The notes under the pieces were generated by a model. That model did not search any database. It worked only from the letters and a program-made list of their open reading frames with translations, and was not told where the DNA came from. From an uncultured Treponema sp. (GTDB lineage: Bacteria; Spirochaetota; Spirochaetia; Treponematales; Treponemataceae): 64,000 nt of DNA. Position numbers and translations under genes: made by a program. This document shows, piece after piece, positions 17,536 to 26,121 of this stretch (within the stretch, counting starts at the first letter, position 1; each line of letters opens with the position of its first letter). The stretch is taken from positions 408,760-472,759 of the forward strand of contig CAMVCB010000001.1 in NCBI GenBank assembly GCA_947165895.1, given 5' to 3'.

Positions 17536-17646
17536 GGGATGAACTTCGGGTGGGCAAGACATCCAGACACCTGATTTGCCTTATTCCTTTTTGTTTACTT
17601 ATATGAAGGCTGGGAAACGTGTGAGGTTTTCCAGCCTTTTTTTTTA
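17536..17646 (+). ncRNA. Candidate small RNA or leader with terminator
   Basis: In the 280-bp gap between divergent genes, a GC-richer segment begins at about 17534 and can fold in two competing ways (GGATG with CATCC, or GGGTG with CACCT). It then runs into a strong terminator. It does not match a riboswitch class I recognise. It is 60 bp upstream of an HD-GYP gene on the same strand, so it may be an attenuating leader or a free small RNA. Confidence 0.35.
17606..17646 (+). terminator. Intrinsic terminator
   Basis: A 13-bp stem (17606-17618 with 17626-17638; AAGGCTGG pairs with CCAGCCTT, extended by GAAAC/GTTTT) and a 7-nt loop are followed by a run of T to about 17645. No plus-strand gene lies just upstream, which implies a short transcript ends here. 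Confidence 0.85.
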
Positions 17647-17709
17647 TTTTTTGACGGTCCATCAGTTTACTTTTTTAAACATTATGCCGATAATAAAAAA
17701 TGAGAAAGT

Positions 17710-19098
17710 ATGGAAACAGTAACAATTGACTCTTTAAGAAGTAATATCTCTTTTACCGGCGACTTATTGATAGACAGCACCTTTGTACTGCTTCCAAAAT
17801 CTGCAGATGTAACAGATTCCCTTATAAAAGCTCTTAACACATGGAAATTCGATTCTTTACTTTGTGACGGAAATGTTGCACTGGACGGTGATATTGAAAT
17901 CACAGACAACAACAATCTTCCAGAAAGTCAGGAAGTCAAAAAAGAAGAAATCGGTCTGAACATTAAAAAGGCCATCGAAAACTCAAAGCAGCATATTTTT
18001 GACAACAGTGACCGTTCAAGAATGGAAGCCGTTGAAAATGTTTACAACGAATACATGAACTATATCGAGCAGGTATTTACCCGCTACACAACCCACAAGG
18101 AAATTGATAAGGACAATCTTTCTGATACAGTTCAGCAGCTTTGTATTTTTATTAAGGAAAACCGCCGCTACATTCTGCGCATAACTCCTCATCCTGATTT
18201 GAGTCCTAAAAATTACATTGTAAGCCATGCAATGCGCTCCACAGTTCTTGCAATCGCCATTGCAATGCAGCTCAGAATGCCCCTTTCCAAAATGATAGAT
18301 CTTGGAGTTACCTGTATCCTCCATGAAATCGGAATGCTCCGCCTGCCGCCTCAGCTTTACAATACTAAAAAGAAGCTTACGCCGGGACAGCGGGCCCACA
18401 TAGCAAAGCACACAGTTTTCGGCTACACAATCATCAAGGATCTGGATTTTCCTATTCCTGTTCAGCTTGGCGTTCTTGAACACCACGAAAAGGAAAACGG
18501 GATGGGCTACCCCCGCCGTCTTCCGGGCGAAAAAATCGAACCGATTGCAAAAATTATTTCGGTTGCCTGCTCTTACGAAGCCATTTCATCACCAAGAACT
18601 TACCGCGACGAAAGAACAACTTTTGATGCCCTGCTGGAAATGATTCAGAACAAAGAACACGCCTATGATGATTCTGTTCTTAAGGCTTTGCTTTATACAG
18701 TTTCCCTCTACCCTATCGGTACTTATGTTTACCTTTCAAACAGAAAAATCGCAGTTGTAGTAGATTCAAATCACGCAAATCCAAAGTGTCCGGTTGTACA
18801 GCTGCTTTCAGAAAAGGAAGCCGACGGTTCTCCAAAAACAATTCAGACTGATGAAAACCTGAACATTCTGCGCGTTCTTTCTAAAAAGGAAAAGGAAGAT
18901 ATTCTTAAAATTGTTGAACAGAAAGAAAGTGCCATGCAGCAGGCAAAGGATATTGCAGAAAATCCTGATACAGCGGCTGCAGAAGAAAAAGCTGAACACA
19001 ATCCGCAGAAAGCAGTATCAATTGCCCAGTTAAAAAAAGAGACTCCTTCAAAATCTCCTGACGGAACGGAAGAAGTCGACATAAGCATTTTCAGCTAG
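17710..19098 (+). CDS. HD-GYP-related protein with altered metal site
   Basis: A 462-residue cytoplasmic protein. Residues 1-75 resemble the N-terminal segment of HD-GYP proteins. Residues about 170-330 form the HD-GYP core, with HAMRSTVLAIAIAMQL, then H205-E206 in CILHEIGM where active members have HDIGK, then H258-H259 in EHHEKENGMGYPRRLPG. The C-terminal ~90 residues are charged and low-complexity. Active HD-GYP proteins hydrolyse c-di-GMP; the HE for HD change and the missing Lys make activity uncertain, so it may only bind. Start ATG follows GAGAAAG. It sits just after the candidate small RNA. Confidence 0.85.
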   Translation: METVTIDSLRSNISFTGDLLIDSTFVLLPKSADVTDSLIKALNTWKFDSLLCDGNVALDGDIEITDNNNLPESQEVKKEEIGLNIKKAIENSKQHIFDNSDRSRMEAVENVYNEYMNYIEQVFTRYTTHKEIDKDNLSDTVQQLCIFIKENRRYILRITPHPDLSPKNYIVSHAMRSTVLAIAIAMQLRMPLSKMIDLGVTCILHEIGMLRLPPQLYNTKKKLTPGQRAHIAKHTVFGYTIIKDLDFPIPVQLGVLEHHEKENGMGYPRRLPGEKIEPIAKIISVACSYEAISSPRTYRDERTTFDALLEMIQNKEHAYDDSVLKALLYTVSLYPIGTYVYLSNRKIAVVVDSNHANPKCPVVQLLSEKEADGSPKTIQTDENLNILRVLSKKEKEDILKIVEQKESAMQQAKDIAENPDTAAAEEKAEHNPQKAVSIAQLKKETPSKSPDGTEEVDISIFS

Positions 19099-19115
19099 AA
19101 ATTTCTAAAAAATTA

Positions 19116-19883
19116 TCAGTTAAAGAATTCCCTGATTTTTTCTACATCCTCTTTAAATTTGTCATCTATTACAGGCGGATGCTCTTTAAAGTATAAAATC
19201 TGCTCCAGTTCTTCCTGAGTCTGAATACCCCAGATTGGAATTACACTTTCATACTGATGTAAAAATCCGAAAGCCAGCGGAATATTCTGAATGATTCCAC
19301 CGCCAAGAGGCTGCATTGCAATAAAGCCCACATCATGCTCTTCGCAAAGCTTTACGATTTCTACAGATTCATCAGGGCTTACCATGCTGAATGGAAACTG
19401 AATAGTGTCGTAAAGGTCAGATTCGACAGCTTTTTTTGCCAGGTCAAAGTTTGTGGTAACAATTCCAATATGATTGATTTTACCCTTTTCCCTTGCCCCG
19501 CATAAAAATTTGTAGATACCGTCATCCCCATCCGGCAGAGGAAGAAAATCCTCTGTTTCAAACTGATAAAGGTCAACGGTATCACAGTGGAGAGTCATAA
19601 GACTTGTTTCAAGGTCAGCCTTAATTGCTTCCAGGTCTTTTGATGCTGTAGTTGTAGAAAGAAATACGTTTTTTCTGATGTCATAAAGGGCATCTCCCAA
19701 AAGCTTTTCACATTCCGGAGTTTTGCGCGAAGTATCAAAAAAATTTATTCCCTCATCGTAGGCCTTGCGGACAATTGCACCGGCATTGTTTTCACCTTCG
19801 CTGTCCAAAAGTCTCATGGCACCAAAAGCCACGCGGGAAATTAAAGCGTTTGTTTTACCAAGTCTTATGTAGTCCAAAATCAA
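19116..19883 (-). CDS. Aldo/keto reductase-like protein, catalytic tetrad lost
   Basis: A 255-residue protein with the aldo/keto reductase barrel (YIRLGKTNALISRVAFGAMRL, SLMTLHCDTVDLYQF, GIVTTNFDLAKKAV, FIAMQPLGGGII), closest to the iron-sulfur-linked subgroup but without the C-terminal ferredoxin part. Only the first catalytic residue is kept (Asp50 in FFDTS). The Tyr site reads RKTPECE, the Lys site reads FLSTTTAS, and the His site reads LYQFETED. An ordinary AKR reaction is therefore unlikely. The start is TTG at 19883 or, with better spacing from GGAG, TTG at 19877. Confidence 0.8.
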   Translation of the reverse strand: MILDYIRLGKTNALISRVAFGAMRLLDSEGENNAGAIVRKAYDEGINFFDTSRKTPECEKLLGDALYDIRKNVFLSTTTASKDLEAIKADLETSLMTLHCDTVDLYQFETEDFLPLPDGDDGIYKFLCGAREKGKINHIGIVTTNFDLAKKAVESDLYDTIQFPFSMVSPDESVEIVKLCEEHDVGFIAMQPLGGGIIQNIPLAFGFLHQYESVIPIWGIQTQEELEQILYFKEHPPVIDDKFKEDVEKIREFFN

Positions 19884-19900
19884 TTCTCCGAAAGAATTGC

Positions 19901-19977
19901 CACACGGATTCGGAATTACTAACGTAATTCCATATTATTTTTATATGATTTTGCGTTAGCAAAATCGAATCCGTGTG
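19901..19977. repeat. Cloverleaf-like palindromic element
   Basis: An outer 12-bp perfect inverted repeat (19901-19912 with 19966-19977; CACACGGATTCG and its complement) encloses three hairpins: GAATTAC/GTAATTC (19913-19930), CATAT/ATATG (19931-19947) and ATTTTGC/GCAAAAT (19948-19965). Two of the loops are TAAC and GTTA. It fills the gap between glyQS and the AKR gene, both on the minus strand. It could act as terminator or as a DNA-level structural element. Confidence 0.75.
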
Positions 19978-19987
19978 ATCATCGATA

Positions 19988-21466
19988 TTATTTTTCTACC
20001 GGTTTATAGTTTTTAATAGCTTTCTGGATGAAGAATACAAGGTCATCCAGAGAAACGCGTTCCTGTTCCATGCTGTCGCGGAAGCGGACTGTAACAGTGT
20101 TGAAGAGCTCGTTCTTTGAACCGTCTTCCTTTGTTTCCTGAATTGTGTCGTAGTCTACAGTTACACAGAAAGGAGTACCAACTTCGTCCTGGCGGCGGTA
20201 GCGTTTTCCTACAGTTCCGGAAGTATCGTAGTCAGTTACAAAGTCTTCTTTAAGAAGATGCTGGATTTCCTTAGCCTTTTCTGCAAGACCGTCTTTTTTC
20301 ATCAATGGCAATACAGCAACAGTGATTGGAGCCAGACGTGGATCAAGGTGAAGAACAGTTCTGTAATCATCTTTTCCGTCTGTACCAACGTTCTGCTCTT
20401 CATAAGCTTCGCAGAGGAACATAAGGAAGTTGCGGTTAAGACCTGCAGAAGTTTCGATTACGTATGGAACATAGCGTTTGTTTCCGTCTTCCTGGTCGAT
20501 ATAAGACATATCCTTCTTTGAATATTCCATGTGCTGGCTGAGGTCAAAGTCTGTACGGCTGTGGATACCTTCAATTTCTTCAAATCCAATCGGGAAGTTG
20601 TAAGTAATATCGTAAGCATCCTTAGCATAGTGAGCAAGCTTGTCGTGGTGGTGCCACTTAAGCTGCTTTTCCGGGATACCGTACTTGAGGTAGAAGGCCC
20701 AGCGGTCTTTTCTCCAGCGCTCGAATGTTTCGTCTTCTGTTCCAGGTTTACAGAAATATTCCATTTCCATCTGCTCGAATTCGCAGGTACGGAAAATAAA
20801 GTTCTTGAAAATGATTTCATTACGGAAAGATTTACCAACCTGAGCAACACCAAATGGTACTTTCATGCGGTTTGACTGAACGATGTTCTTGAAGTCTGTA
20901 AAAATACCCTGACATGTTTCAGGACGAAGGTAAATAAGGTGAGATTCATCAGCAATTGGTCCCTGATATGTTTTGAACATAAGGTTGAATTCGCGGACTG
21001 CTGTGTATTTTCTTTCCTTGCTTCCGCAGGTAGGACAGTTGATGTTTGCGTCAATGTACTCTTTCATTTCTTCGTGAGTCATTGTATCAACCGGCTTTCC
21101 AGGATCTTTGTCCGGGTTAGCTGCAACAAAGTCTTCGATAAGTTTATCTGCACGGTGACGAGCCTGACACTCCAGACAGTCAATCATAGGATCAGAAAAG
21201 TGATCTACGTGACCGGAAGCCTTCCATGTTGTGTGGTGCTGGAAAATTGCTGAATCAAGTCCAACAACATCATCATGAAGCTGAGTCATGTAATGCCACC
21301 ATTCGTTCTGGATGTTTCTTTTGAATTCTACGCCAAGAGGACCGTAATCCCAGGCGCCGGCCTGACCGCCGTAAATTTCTGAAGCCTGATATACAAAACC
21401 ACGTCTCTTACAAAGACTGATGATTTTGTCCAACGTACATGCATGTGTGTCTTTAGTGTCTGCCAT
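19988..21466 (-). CDS. glyQS: Glycyl-tRNA synthetase, dimeric type
   Basis: A 492-residue class II glycyl-tRNA synthetase of the single-chain (alpha2) form, charging tRNA-Gly. Seen are ISLCKRRGFVYQASEIYGG and GAWDYGPLG at the N terminus, a CPTCGS cysteine pair in the insertion, motif 2 in FRNEIIFKNFIFRTCEFEQMEMEYF, and a C-terminal anticodon-binding part (APITVAVLPLMKKDG). Ribosome binding site AAAAGGAA precedes the ATG, and a GC-rich hairpin (GCGGCGC with GCGTCGC) lies directly upstream of it. Confidence 0.95.
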   Translation of the reverse strand: MADTKDTHACTLDKIISLCKRRGFVYQASEIYGGQAGAWDYGPLGVEFKRNIQNEWWHYMTQLHDDVVGLDSAIFQHHTTWKASGHVDHFSDPMIDCLECQARHRADKLIEDFVAANPDKDPGKPVDTMTHEEMKEYIDANINCPTCGSKERKYTAVREFNLMFKTYQGPIADESHLIYLRPETCQGIFTDFKNIVQSNRMKVPFGVAQVGKSFRNEIIFKNFIFRTCEFEQMEMEYFCKPGTEDETFERWRKDRWAFYLKYGIPEKQLKWHHHDKLAHYAKDAYDITYNFPIGFEEIEGIHSRTDFDLSQHMEYSKKDMSYIDQEDGNKRYVPYVIETSAGLNRNFLMFLCEAYEEQNVGTDGKDDYRTVLHLDPRLAPITVAVLPLMKKDGLAEKAKEIQHLLKEDFVTDYDTSGTVGKRYRRQDEVGTPFCVTVDYDTIQETKEDGSKNELFNTVTVRFRDSMEQERVSLDDLVFFIQKAIKNYKPVEK

Positions 21467-21631
21467 TTTTTATTCCTTTTGCGACGCCGGTTTGCGCCGC
21501 GTGAATTAATTTAATGGAGAAAACATACCACAAAAAGTGATTTTATGAAATAGCAATCCTACAACTTGAGCGAAGCGAAAGTTAAATGATGGTTACGTCA
21601 ATTCGGAAGTTGACAGGTGACATTACGACCA

Positions 21632-22558
21632 TCATATTTCATCGACATTTTCAAGGTTGCCGAAATCAGAATCACCGTCAAAACTAATCTGAGAATTGCG
21701 GGCATCTTTTGCCATTGCGACAGCCCCCATATCGATTTCATCCTTGTATTTGGTAAAGTCCATTGTGTAGTTCTTAAGCTTAAGCTCAAAGGTTTTGATA
21801 AGGACAGACTGAACGAACCTTCTGATAGCTTCCTTATAGGCAAGCGGCATGGCACTTGTAAAAAGGAAAACCGCAGTATTTTCCATGATTCGGAAAACTA
21901 CGGAAGGACAGACAATTGTATTGCGTCCGAAAGTAAAGGAAATATTATTGAAAACAGCGTTCTCTTTAAAATACTTTGCACTCTTTTCATCAAAGGTACA
22001 GGCAAAACCTACAGAACTGATGTTCTTGATGATAACTTCATAAAGCTTGTTTTCCTGAATAAAGCAGGCTGAAACAACCTTACTGTTCTGACAGTCCAGA
22101 CGGATATATTTTCGGTTACCCTTTGCTCCGTTCAGTTCAAAAATTTTGCGGAAATTTTCAAGAAGTACGGCATTTGATATTGAACCTAATATCTGGAAGC
22201 CGCAGGGCAGAGGAAGATTTTCAAGGAATAGGGACTGATCTGAGCTTGTAGCACGCTCAGAAACAATACCGACAAAAATAGTAGAAAGAACAGGATGATC
22301 CTTAAAAGAAAAAATAAAGTTAAACCATTGCTTGAATGTCAGGGAATGGTCAATATTAATAAATATCATCGCATCCTGATTTGCCATGAGTATGGATTTT
22401 ACAAGCTTATAATCCTGAATTACATAAATTTCGTATTCATCACCACGCAATGGTTCTATAATAGCATTGTTAAGAGTCAGAGGAGGATCTAAAAAAAATA
22501 CTTTTCTTCCAAATCTAGGATTTTCTCTGGAAGGTGTCTGCGTTGCCTGTTCATTCAT
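21632..22558 (-). CDS. PilZ domain protein, probable c-di-GMP effector
   Basis: A 308-residue protein. Residues 15-140 have a receiver-like alternating pattern without a clear phospho-Asp set. The PilZ domain follows at about 147-245 with both ligand motifs intact: RKYIR (RxxxR) and NISSVG (NxSxxG). The last 45 residues are acidic and probably disordered. PilZ domains with both motifs bind c-di-GMP; in spirochetes such proteins influence motility and virulence. It stands alone between glyQS and dus, with about 165 bp of weakly structured sequence toward glyQS. Confidence 0.85.
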   Translation of the reverse strand: MNEQATQTPSRENPRFGRKVFFLDPPLTLNNAIIEPLRGDEYEIYVIQDYKLVKSILMANQDAMIFINIDHSLTFKQWFNFIFSFKDHPVLSTIFVGIVSERATSSDQSLFLENLPLPCGFQILGSISNAVLLENFRKIFELNGAKGNRKYIRLDCQNSKVVSACFIQENKLYEVIIKNISSVGFACTFDEKSAKYFKENAVFNNISFTFGRNTIVCPSVVFRIMENTAVFLFTSAMPLAYKEAIRRFVQSVLIKTFELKLKNYTMDFTKYKDEIDMGAVAMAKDARNSQISFDGDSDFGNLENVDEI

Positions 22559-22631
22559 ATTGTAATTCCACTATCAACTACTAATAGAAAATAATAACAC
22601 ATTTTTTATCCATGTGCAAAATAAATATCTG

Positions 22632-23633
22632 CTAAAGCTCTTTTTCAACTTCTTCCGGGCATTTTTCAAAAAAATCTTCAATTTTTTGCCGCAAATCTTC
22701 ATTATCCTTTGCATTTAAAAACTGAGTCTGGGCATAGTGAGCAAATTTAAAATTCTGACAGAAGTATGTAAAAAAGCGCTGCAATCTTGTTTTCCAGAAT
22801 TCTACAGGCTGATACTTTTCTATATCAGAAATATAGGAAAGGGAAAGTTCTTTCATGTTTACCTTCTGCTTAACAGGCTGACTTCCTTCCAGAACTGCTT
22901 TCAGTTCAGAAAATATCCAGGGTTTTTCTACACAGGCTCTGGAAATCATTACTCCCTGCACGGAAGGCGCCGCGGCAAGGGCATTTTTCAGGCTGGCATA
23001 ATCCTTTACGTTTCCGTTCAGATATACAGGAAGACCAGGGAAACGCCCGCACACTTTCTGGCAGTAATAATAACGGGCCGGACGTGTCAGCTTTTCTTTT
23101 TTTGTACGGGGATGCAGGGTTAAAAGCTCAACGCCGTTAGAAACAAGCATATCGCAGAAAGAAAAAAAATCGTCATCAGTAAAATTATCATCCCCAAGAC
23201 GCAGCTTTACGGAAAAACGCTTTTTCATTTCAGGACTACAAGTCTTATTCCATTCTTCCACTACCCGCCTCACGCCTTTTACCATTTCTTCAGTTTCTTC
23301 GCGGGGTTTCAGCATCCAGGCAATTCCCGCCCCGTAGCGGTAAATATCCGGCGCAGAACAGCCCATATTGATATCAAGGCCAAGGCCGGGAAGAGCGCAT
23401 AAAAGTGCCGCCGCCCTTTTCATATTTTCCGCATCGTGACCAGTAAGCTGCCAGACTACTTTTTCCGGCACAGGAGAGGGATCAATATAAAATTTTTCAA
23501 ACTGGCCGCCTGTAAGAAGGGTGCCTGCATTTATCATTTCTGTAAAATACTCGTCACAGGCTCCAAACTTTTCTATTAAAATTCTGAATGCCGGATGGGA
23601 AATAGTCGCCATTGGACCGCTTATCAATTTCAT
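22632..23633 (-). CDS. dus: tRNA-dihydrouridine synthase
   Basis: A 333-residue FMN-dependent TIM-barrel enzyme that reduces uridines in tRNA to dihydrouridine. Motifs are SGPMATISHPAFR at the N terminus, QLTGHDAENM, LDINMGCSAPDIYRYGAGIAWMLKP (catalytic Cys in GCSAP), SVKLRLG, LLTLHPRTKKEK and YLNGNVKDY. It starts at ATG 23633 with a TACAAT box 6 nt before it, suggesting a leaderless transcript. It is divergent from the CYTH gene with only 22 bp between start codons. Confidence 0.92.
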   Translation of the reverse strand: MKLISGPMATISHPAFRILIEKFGACDEYFTEMINAGTLLTGGQFEKFYIDPSPVPEKVVWQLTGHDAENMKRAAALLCALPGLGLDINMGCSAPDIYRYGAGIAWMLKPREETEEMVKGVRRVVEEWNKTCSPEMKKRFSVKLRLGDDNFTDDDFFSFCDMLVSNGVELLTLHPRTKKEKLTRPARYYYCQKVCGRFPGLPVYLNGNVKDYASLKNALAAAPSVQGVMISRACVEKPWIFSELKAVLEGSQPVKQKVNMKELSLSYISDIEKYQPVEFWKTRLQRFFTYFCQNFKFAHYAQTQFLNAKDNEDLRQKIEDFFEKCPEEVEKEL

Positions 23634-23655
23634 GCTGATATTGTATATTTTTTTT

Positions 23656-24258
23656 ATGAATTATGAAATTGAATTAAAAGCCCATGTGTACGACACAAAA
23701 AACGTAACTGCCTGCCTTAATAAAATCGGAACCTTTCTTGGACACACCCAAAAATCAGATGATTATTATCATTTTGAAATGCCTTGCGGAAAAATTGCCC
23801 CTGACGGACGCAGCTTTCTTTCTGCCCGAATCCGCCATGAAAAAATAACTAAGGACAAGCAGATTTCAAACTCCTTTTTATTCACATATAAAAAGAAGGA
23901 AATCCTAAAAAATCAAGACGGAACCCAAATAGAAGTAAATGATGAAAATGAGTCCGAAATCTCCGATGCAAAAGCCCTTAGAACTTTTTTTTCAGATCTT
24001 GGCGCCACAATCGACCTTCATAAGGAAAAAAGCGTTGACGGCTGGAATGTAGATATTGAAGGAGAATGTGCCCACGCAGAACTTTGCCAGGTACCCCCGC
24101 TTGGATACTTTCTTGAAATCGAAATAATCAAAAATCAGAATGATGAAGAAACTGTAAAAAAAATGAAAAATATAATAATGAAGATTTTTGAAATATGTGG
24201 CATTAAAAAAGAGGATATAGAAAGCCGGTATTACAGGGATATGTTAAAATCGTTGTAA
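23656..24258 (+). CDS. CYTH domain protein (class IV adenylate cyclase/triphosphatase-like)
   Basis: A 200-residue CYTH-fold protein. The signature EIELK (ExExK) is at residues 4-8, followed by basic/acidic strands such as LSARIRHEK and FLEIEIIK. CYTH proteins hydrolyse triphosphate substrates (tripolyphosphate, thiamin triphosphate) or form cAMP; the substrate cannot be told here. The ATG at 23656 is chosen because the domain starts there; an upstream open frame overlaps dus on the other strand and is spurious. There is no Shine-Dalgarno, and TATATT ends 6 nt before the ATG. Confidence 0.85.
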   Translation: MNYEIELKAHVYDTKNVTACLNKIGTFLGHTQKSDDYYHFEMPCGKIAPDGRSFLSARIRHEKITKDKQISNSFLFTYKKKEILKNQDGTQIEVNDENESEISDAKALRTFFSDLGATIDLHKEKSVDGWNVDIEGECAHAELCQVPPLGYFLEIEIIKNQNDEETVKKMKNIIMKIFEICGIKKEDIESRYYRDMLKSL

Positions 24259-24298
24259 AATTCTATAAAATAACGTTACAATAATTTTAGAGGTATTT

Positions 24299-25027
24299 AT
24301 GCTATTTGAAAGAAAAAAATACAAAAGTTTTGCACGACAACAGTTAAATGGCAGATGGACAGTTCCTGTTCTTATGACAATTATTGCGGGCCTTATTCTG
24401 ATTGTTTTTTCAATTCCACAGACAGTTGAAATGCTCCGCTCATTTCCGGATATTTTTGAATATGATTTTTCTGATGTAAATTCTTTTTCCATTTTTATTA
24501 AAAGAGTTTCAGAAGAAAGTTCTTCATCTACCCTTCTTTCCTATATTCAGCTTGCAGTTGAAGCAATTCTTTATGTTGCGGGACTTAATGTTTACTTAAA
24601 GATGAGCCGTTCGCCAGAGCCTGTAAGCCTTTCTGATTTTTTTGAAGGAATGAATAACTGGTGGAGAGCTATTCTTGCCGCAATCTATAAATACATCTGG
24701 CTGCTTTTATGGTTTATGCTTTTCATTATTCCGGGAATCATCAAATACTTTGCCTATTCCCAGATATTTTTTATTATCGCAGAATACAAAAAAGTTTCGA
24801 TTCCTCGGGCCCTCAACATATCAAAAATCATCACACAGGGGCACAAGATGGACCTTTTTGTAATGTACCTGAGCTTTTTGGGATGGGCAATTCTTGCTTC
24901 AATTCCTGCGGGACTCGGTTTTATCTGGCTAAGCCCTTATATGCACATGAGTTTTGTAAACGCTTATCACGCAATGCTTAAAGAAGCTTTGGAAACAGGA
25001 AGAATCAGACCGGAGGATTTACAGTAA
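24299..25027 (+). CDS. DUF975 family membrane protein
   Basis: A 242-residue integral membrane protein with about five or six hydrophobic helices. The N-terminal ARQQLNGRWTVPVL and the block YAYSQIFFIIAEYKK-SIPRALNISKIITQGHKMDLF match the DUF975 pattern. Its function is unknown. An AGAGG ribosome binding site precedes the ATG. Its stop overlaps by one base the start of sppA, so it is likely co-translated with the peptidase, hinting at a membrane-protein quality role. Confidence 0.8.
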   Translation: MLFERKKYKSFARQQLNGRWTVPVLMTIIAGLILIVFSIPQTVEMLRSFPDIFEYDFSDVNSFSIFIKRVSEESSSSTLLSYIQLAVEAILYVAGLNVYLKMSRSPEPVSLSDFFEGMNNWWRAILAAIYKYIWLLLWFMLFIIPGIIKYFAYSQIFFIIAEYKKVSIPRALNISKIITQGHKMDLFVMYLSFLGWAILASIPAGLGFIWLSPYMHMSFVNAYHAMLKEALETGRIRPEDLQ

Positions 25028-26049
25028 TGAATAAAGAAACAAAATCTGGAATTATTGTCTTTGCAGTTTTGCTTCTGGTAATTTTAGGAGTTACGGCAGC
25101 AAGTATTTTTGGAGGTAAAAGTTCTGCTACTTCTGTTAAGATTACAACAAGAGCAAAATCAAATCAGATTGTTCTTGATAAAGATTATGATAAGGAAGCT
25201 ATAAAAAGCTATAAAGATGAATATGTGGCAGCCCTTTATATTCAGGGAGTTATCCAGCAGGAAAATCAGGATTACAACCAGACCTGGCTGCTTTCAAAAA
25301 TTAAAGACCTTAAAAATGATTCCAGAAACAGGGGCATCGTAATTTATATGGAAACTCCGGGAGGAGCTGTTTATCAGGCTGATGAAGTTTATCTTGCATT
25401 GCAGGATTATAAAACTACCGGAAAAAAAGTTTTTGCTTATATGGGAACTCTTTCTGCTTCAGGCGGCTACTATATTGCCTGTGCCGCAAACGAAATCTGG
25501 GCAAACCGCAATACCCTTACAGGTTCAATCGGCGTAATTTCAGGCCAGTTTATTGATATTTCAAAGCTTCTGGAAGATAAAGGAATCAGAACAGCAATCG
25601 TTCATTCGGGAAAAAACAAGGCTATGGGCCATATGACAGAAGCCTTTACTAAGGAACAGCTTGATATTATGCAGTCAATCTGTGATGAATGTTATGAGCA
25701 GTTTATTCACGTTGTTACAAACGGAAGAAAAATGACAAAAGCAGAAGTTCTTCCACTTGCTGACGGTCGAATTTTCACAGCACGTCAGGCTTTAGACAAC
25801 AAATTGATTGACCATATTGATACCTGGGAACACTGTCTTTCACATTTTACAGAAACTGTGCTTGAAAAACCGGGAATCAGGATTGAAACTTTCAAAAAAG
25901 AAAAGAAAACAAACTTCCGCGATTACCTGACCGGCCAGATTTCTGACCTGCTTACAAGGCAGACTGCCGCTCAGCTTGGAATTCCTGCAAAGGCAATGAA
26001 GGAAATAAACCAGCTTAGTGACGGCCCAATGTACATGTACATTCAATAA
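25027..26049 (+). CDS. sppA: Signal peptide peptidase SppA-like, S49 family
   Basis: A 340-residue membrane-anchored protease. One N-terminal helix (SGIIVFAVLLLVILGVTAA) anchors it; the S49 domain covers about 65-290, with IYMETPGGAV, the nucleophile Ser in GTLSASGGYYIACAA (about residue 146) and the LTGSIGVIS strand, and DGRIFTARQALDNKLID near the end. The family clears cleaved signal peptides and membrane fragments. A single S49 domain indicates the short, homo-oligomeric form. Confidence 0.92.
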   Translation: MNKETKSGIIVFAVLLLVILGVTAASIFGGKSSATSVKITTRAKSNQIVLDKDYDKEAIKSYKDEYVAALYIQGVIQQENQDYNQTWLLSKIKDLKNDSRNRGIVIYMETPGGAVYQADEVYLALQDYKTTGKKVFAYMGTLSASGGYYIACAANEIWANRNTLTGSIGVISGQFIDISKLLEDKGIRTAIVHSGKNKAMGHMTEAFTKEQLDIMQSICDECYEQFIHVVTNGRKMTKAEVLPLADGRIFTARQALDNKLIDHIDTWEHCLSHFTETVLEKPGIRIETFKKEKKTNFRDYLTGQISDLLTRQTAAQLGIPAKAMKEINQLSDGPMYMYIQ

Positions 26050-26054
26050 TAAAG

Positions 26055-26121
26055 AGCCGCAGACATACACAGAAGAAGGCAGATAGAAAATCTGTAAAAA
26101 TCTGAGTCCCGTCTGCGGCTA
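26055..26121. terminator. Long hairpin between convergent genes
   Basis: A 10-bp stem, AGCCGCAGAC with GTCTGCGGCT, encloses about 47 nt that contain a smaller CAGAT/ATCTG hairpin. It lies between sppA (plus) and the RNA methyltransferase (minus), overlapping the latter's stop. It probably ends transcription from one or both sides, although no long T run follows. Confidence 0.55.

Noticed and set aside
17536..17646. Small RNA as a c-di-GMP riboswitch or signal recognition particle RNA
   Set aside because: The downstream HD-GYP gene made this tempting, but the conserved GEMM and SRP sequence blocks are missing.
19901..19977. Cloverleaf element as a tRNA
   Set aside because: The outer stem is 12 bp, there is no T-loop GTTCGA-type sequence and no anticodon arm of correct size.
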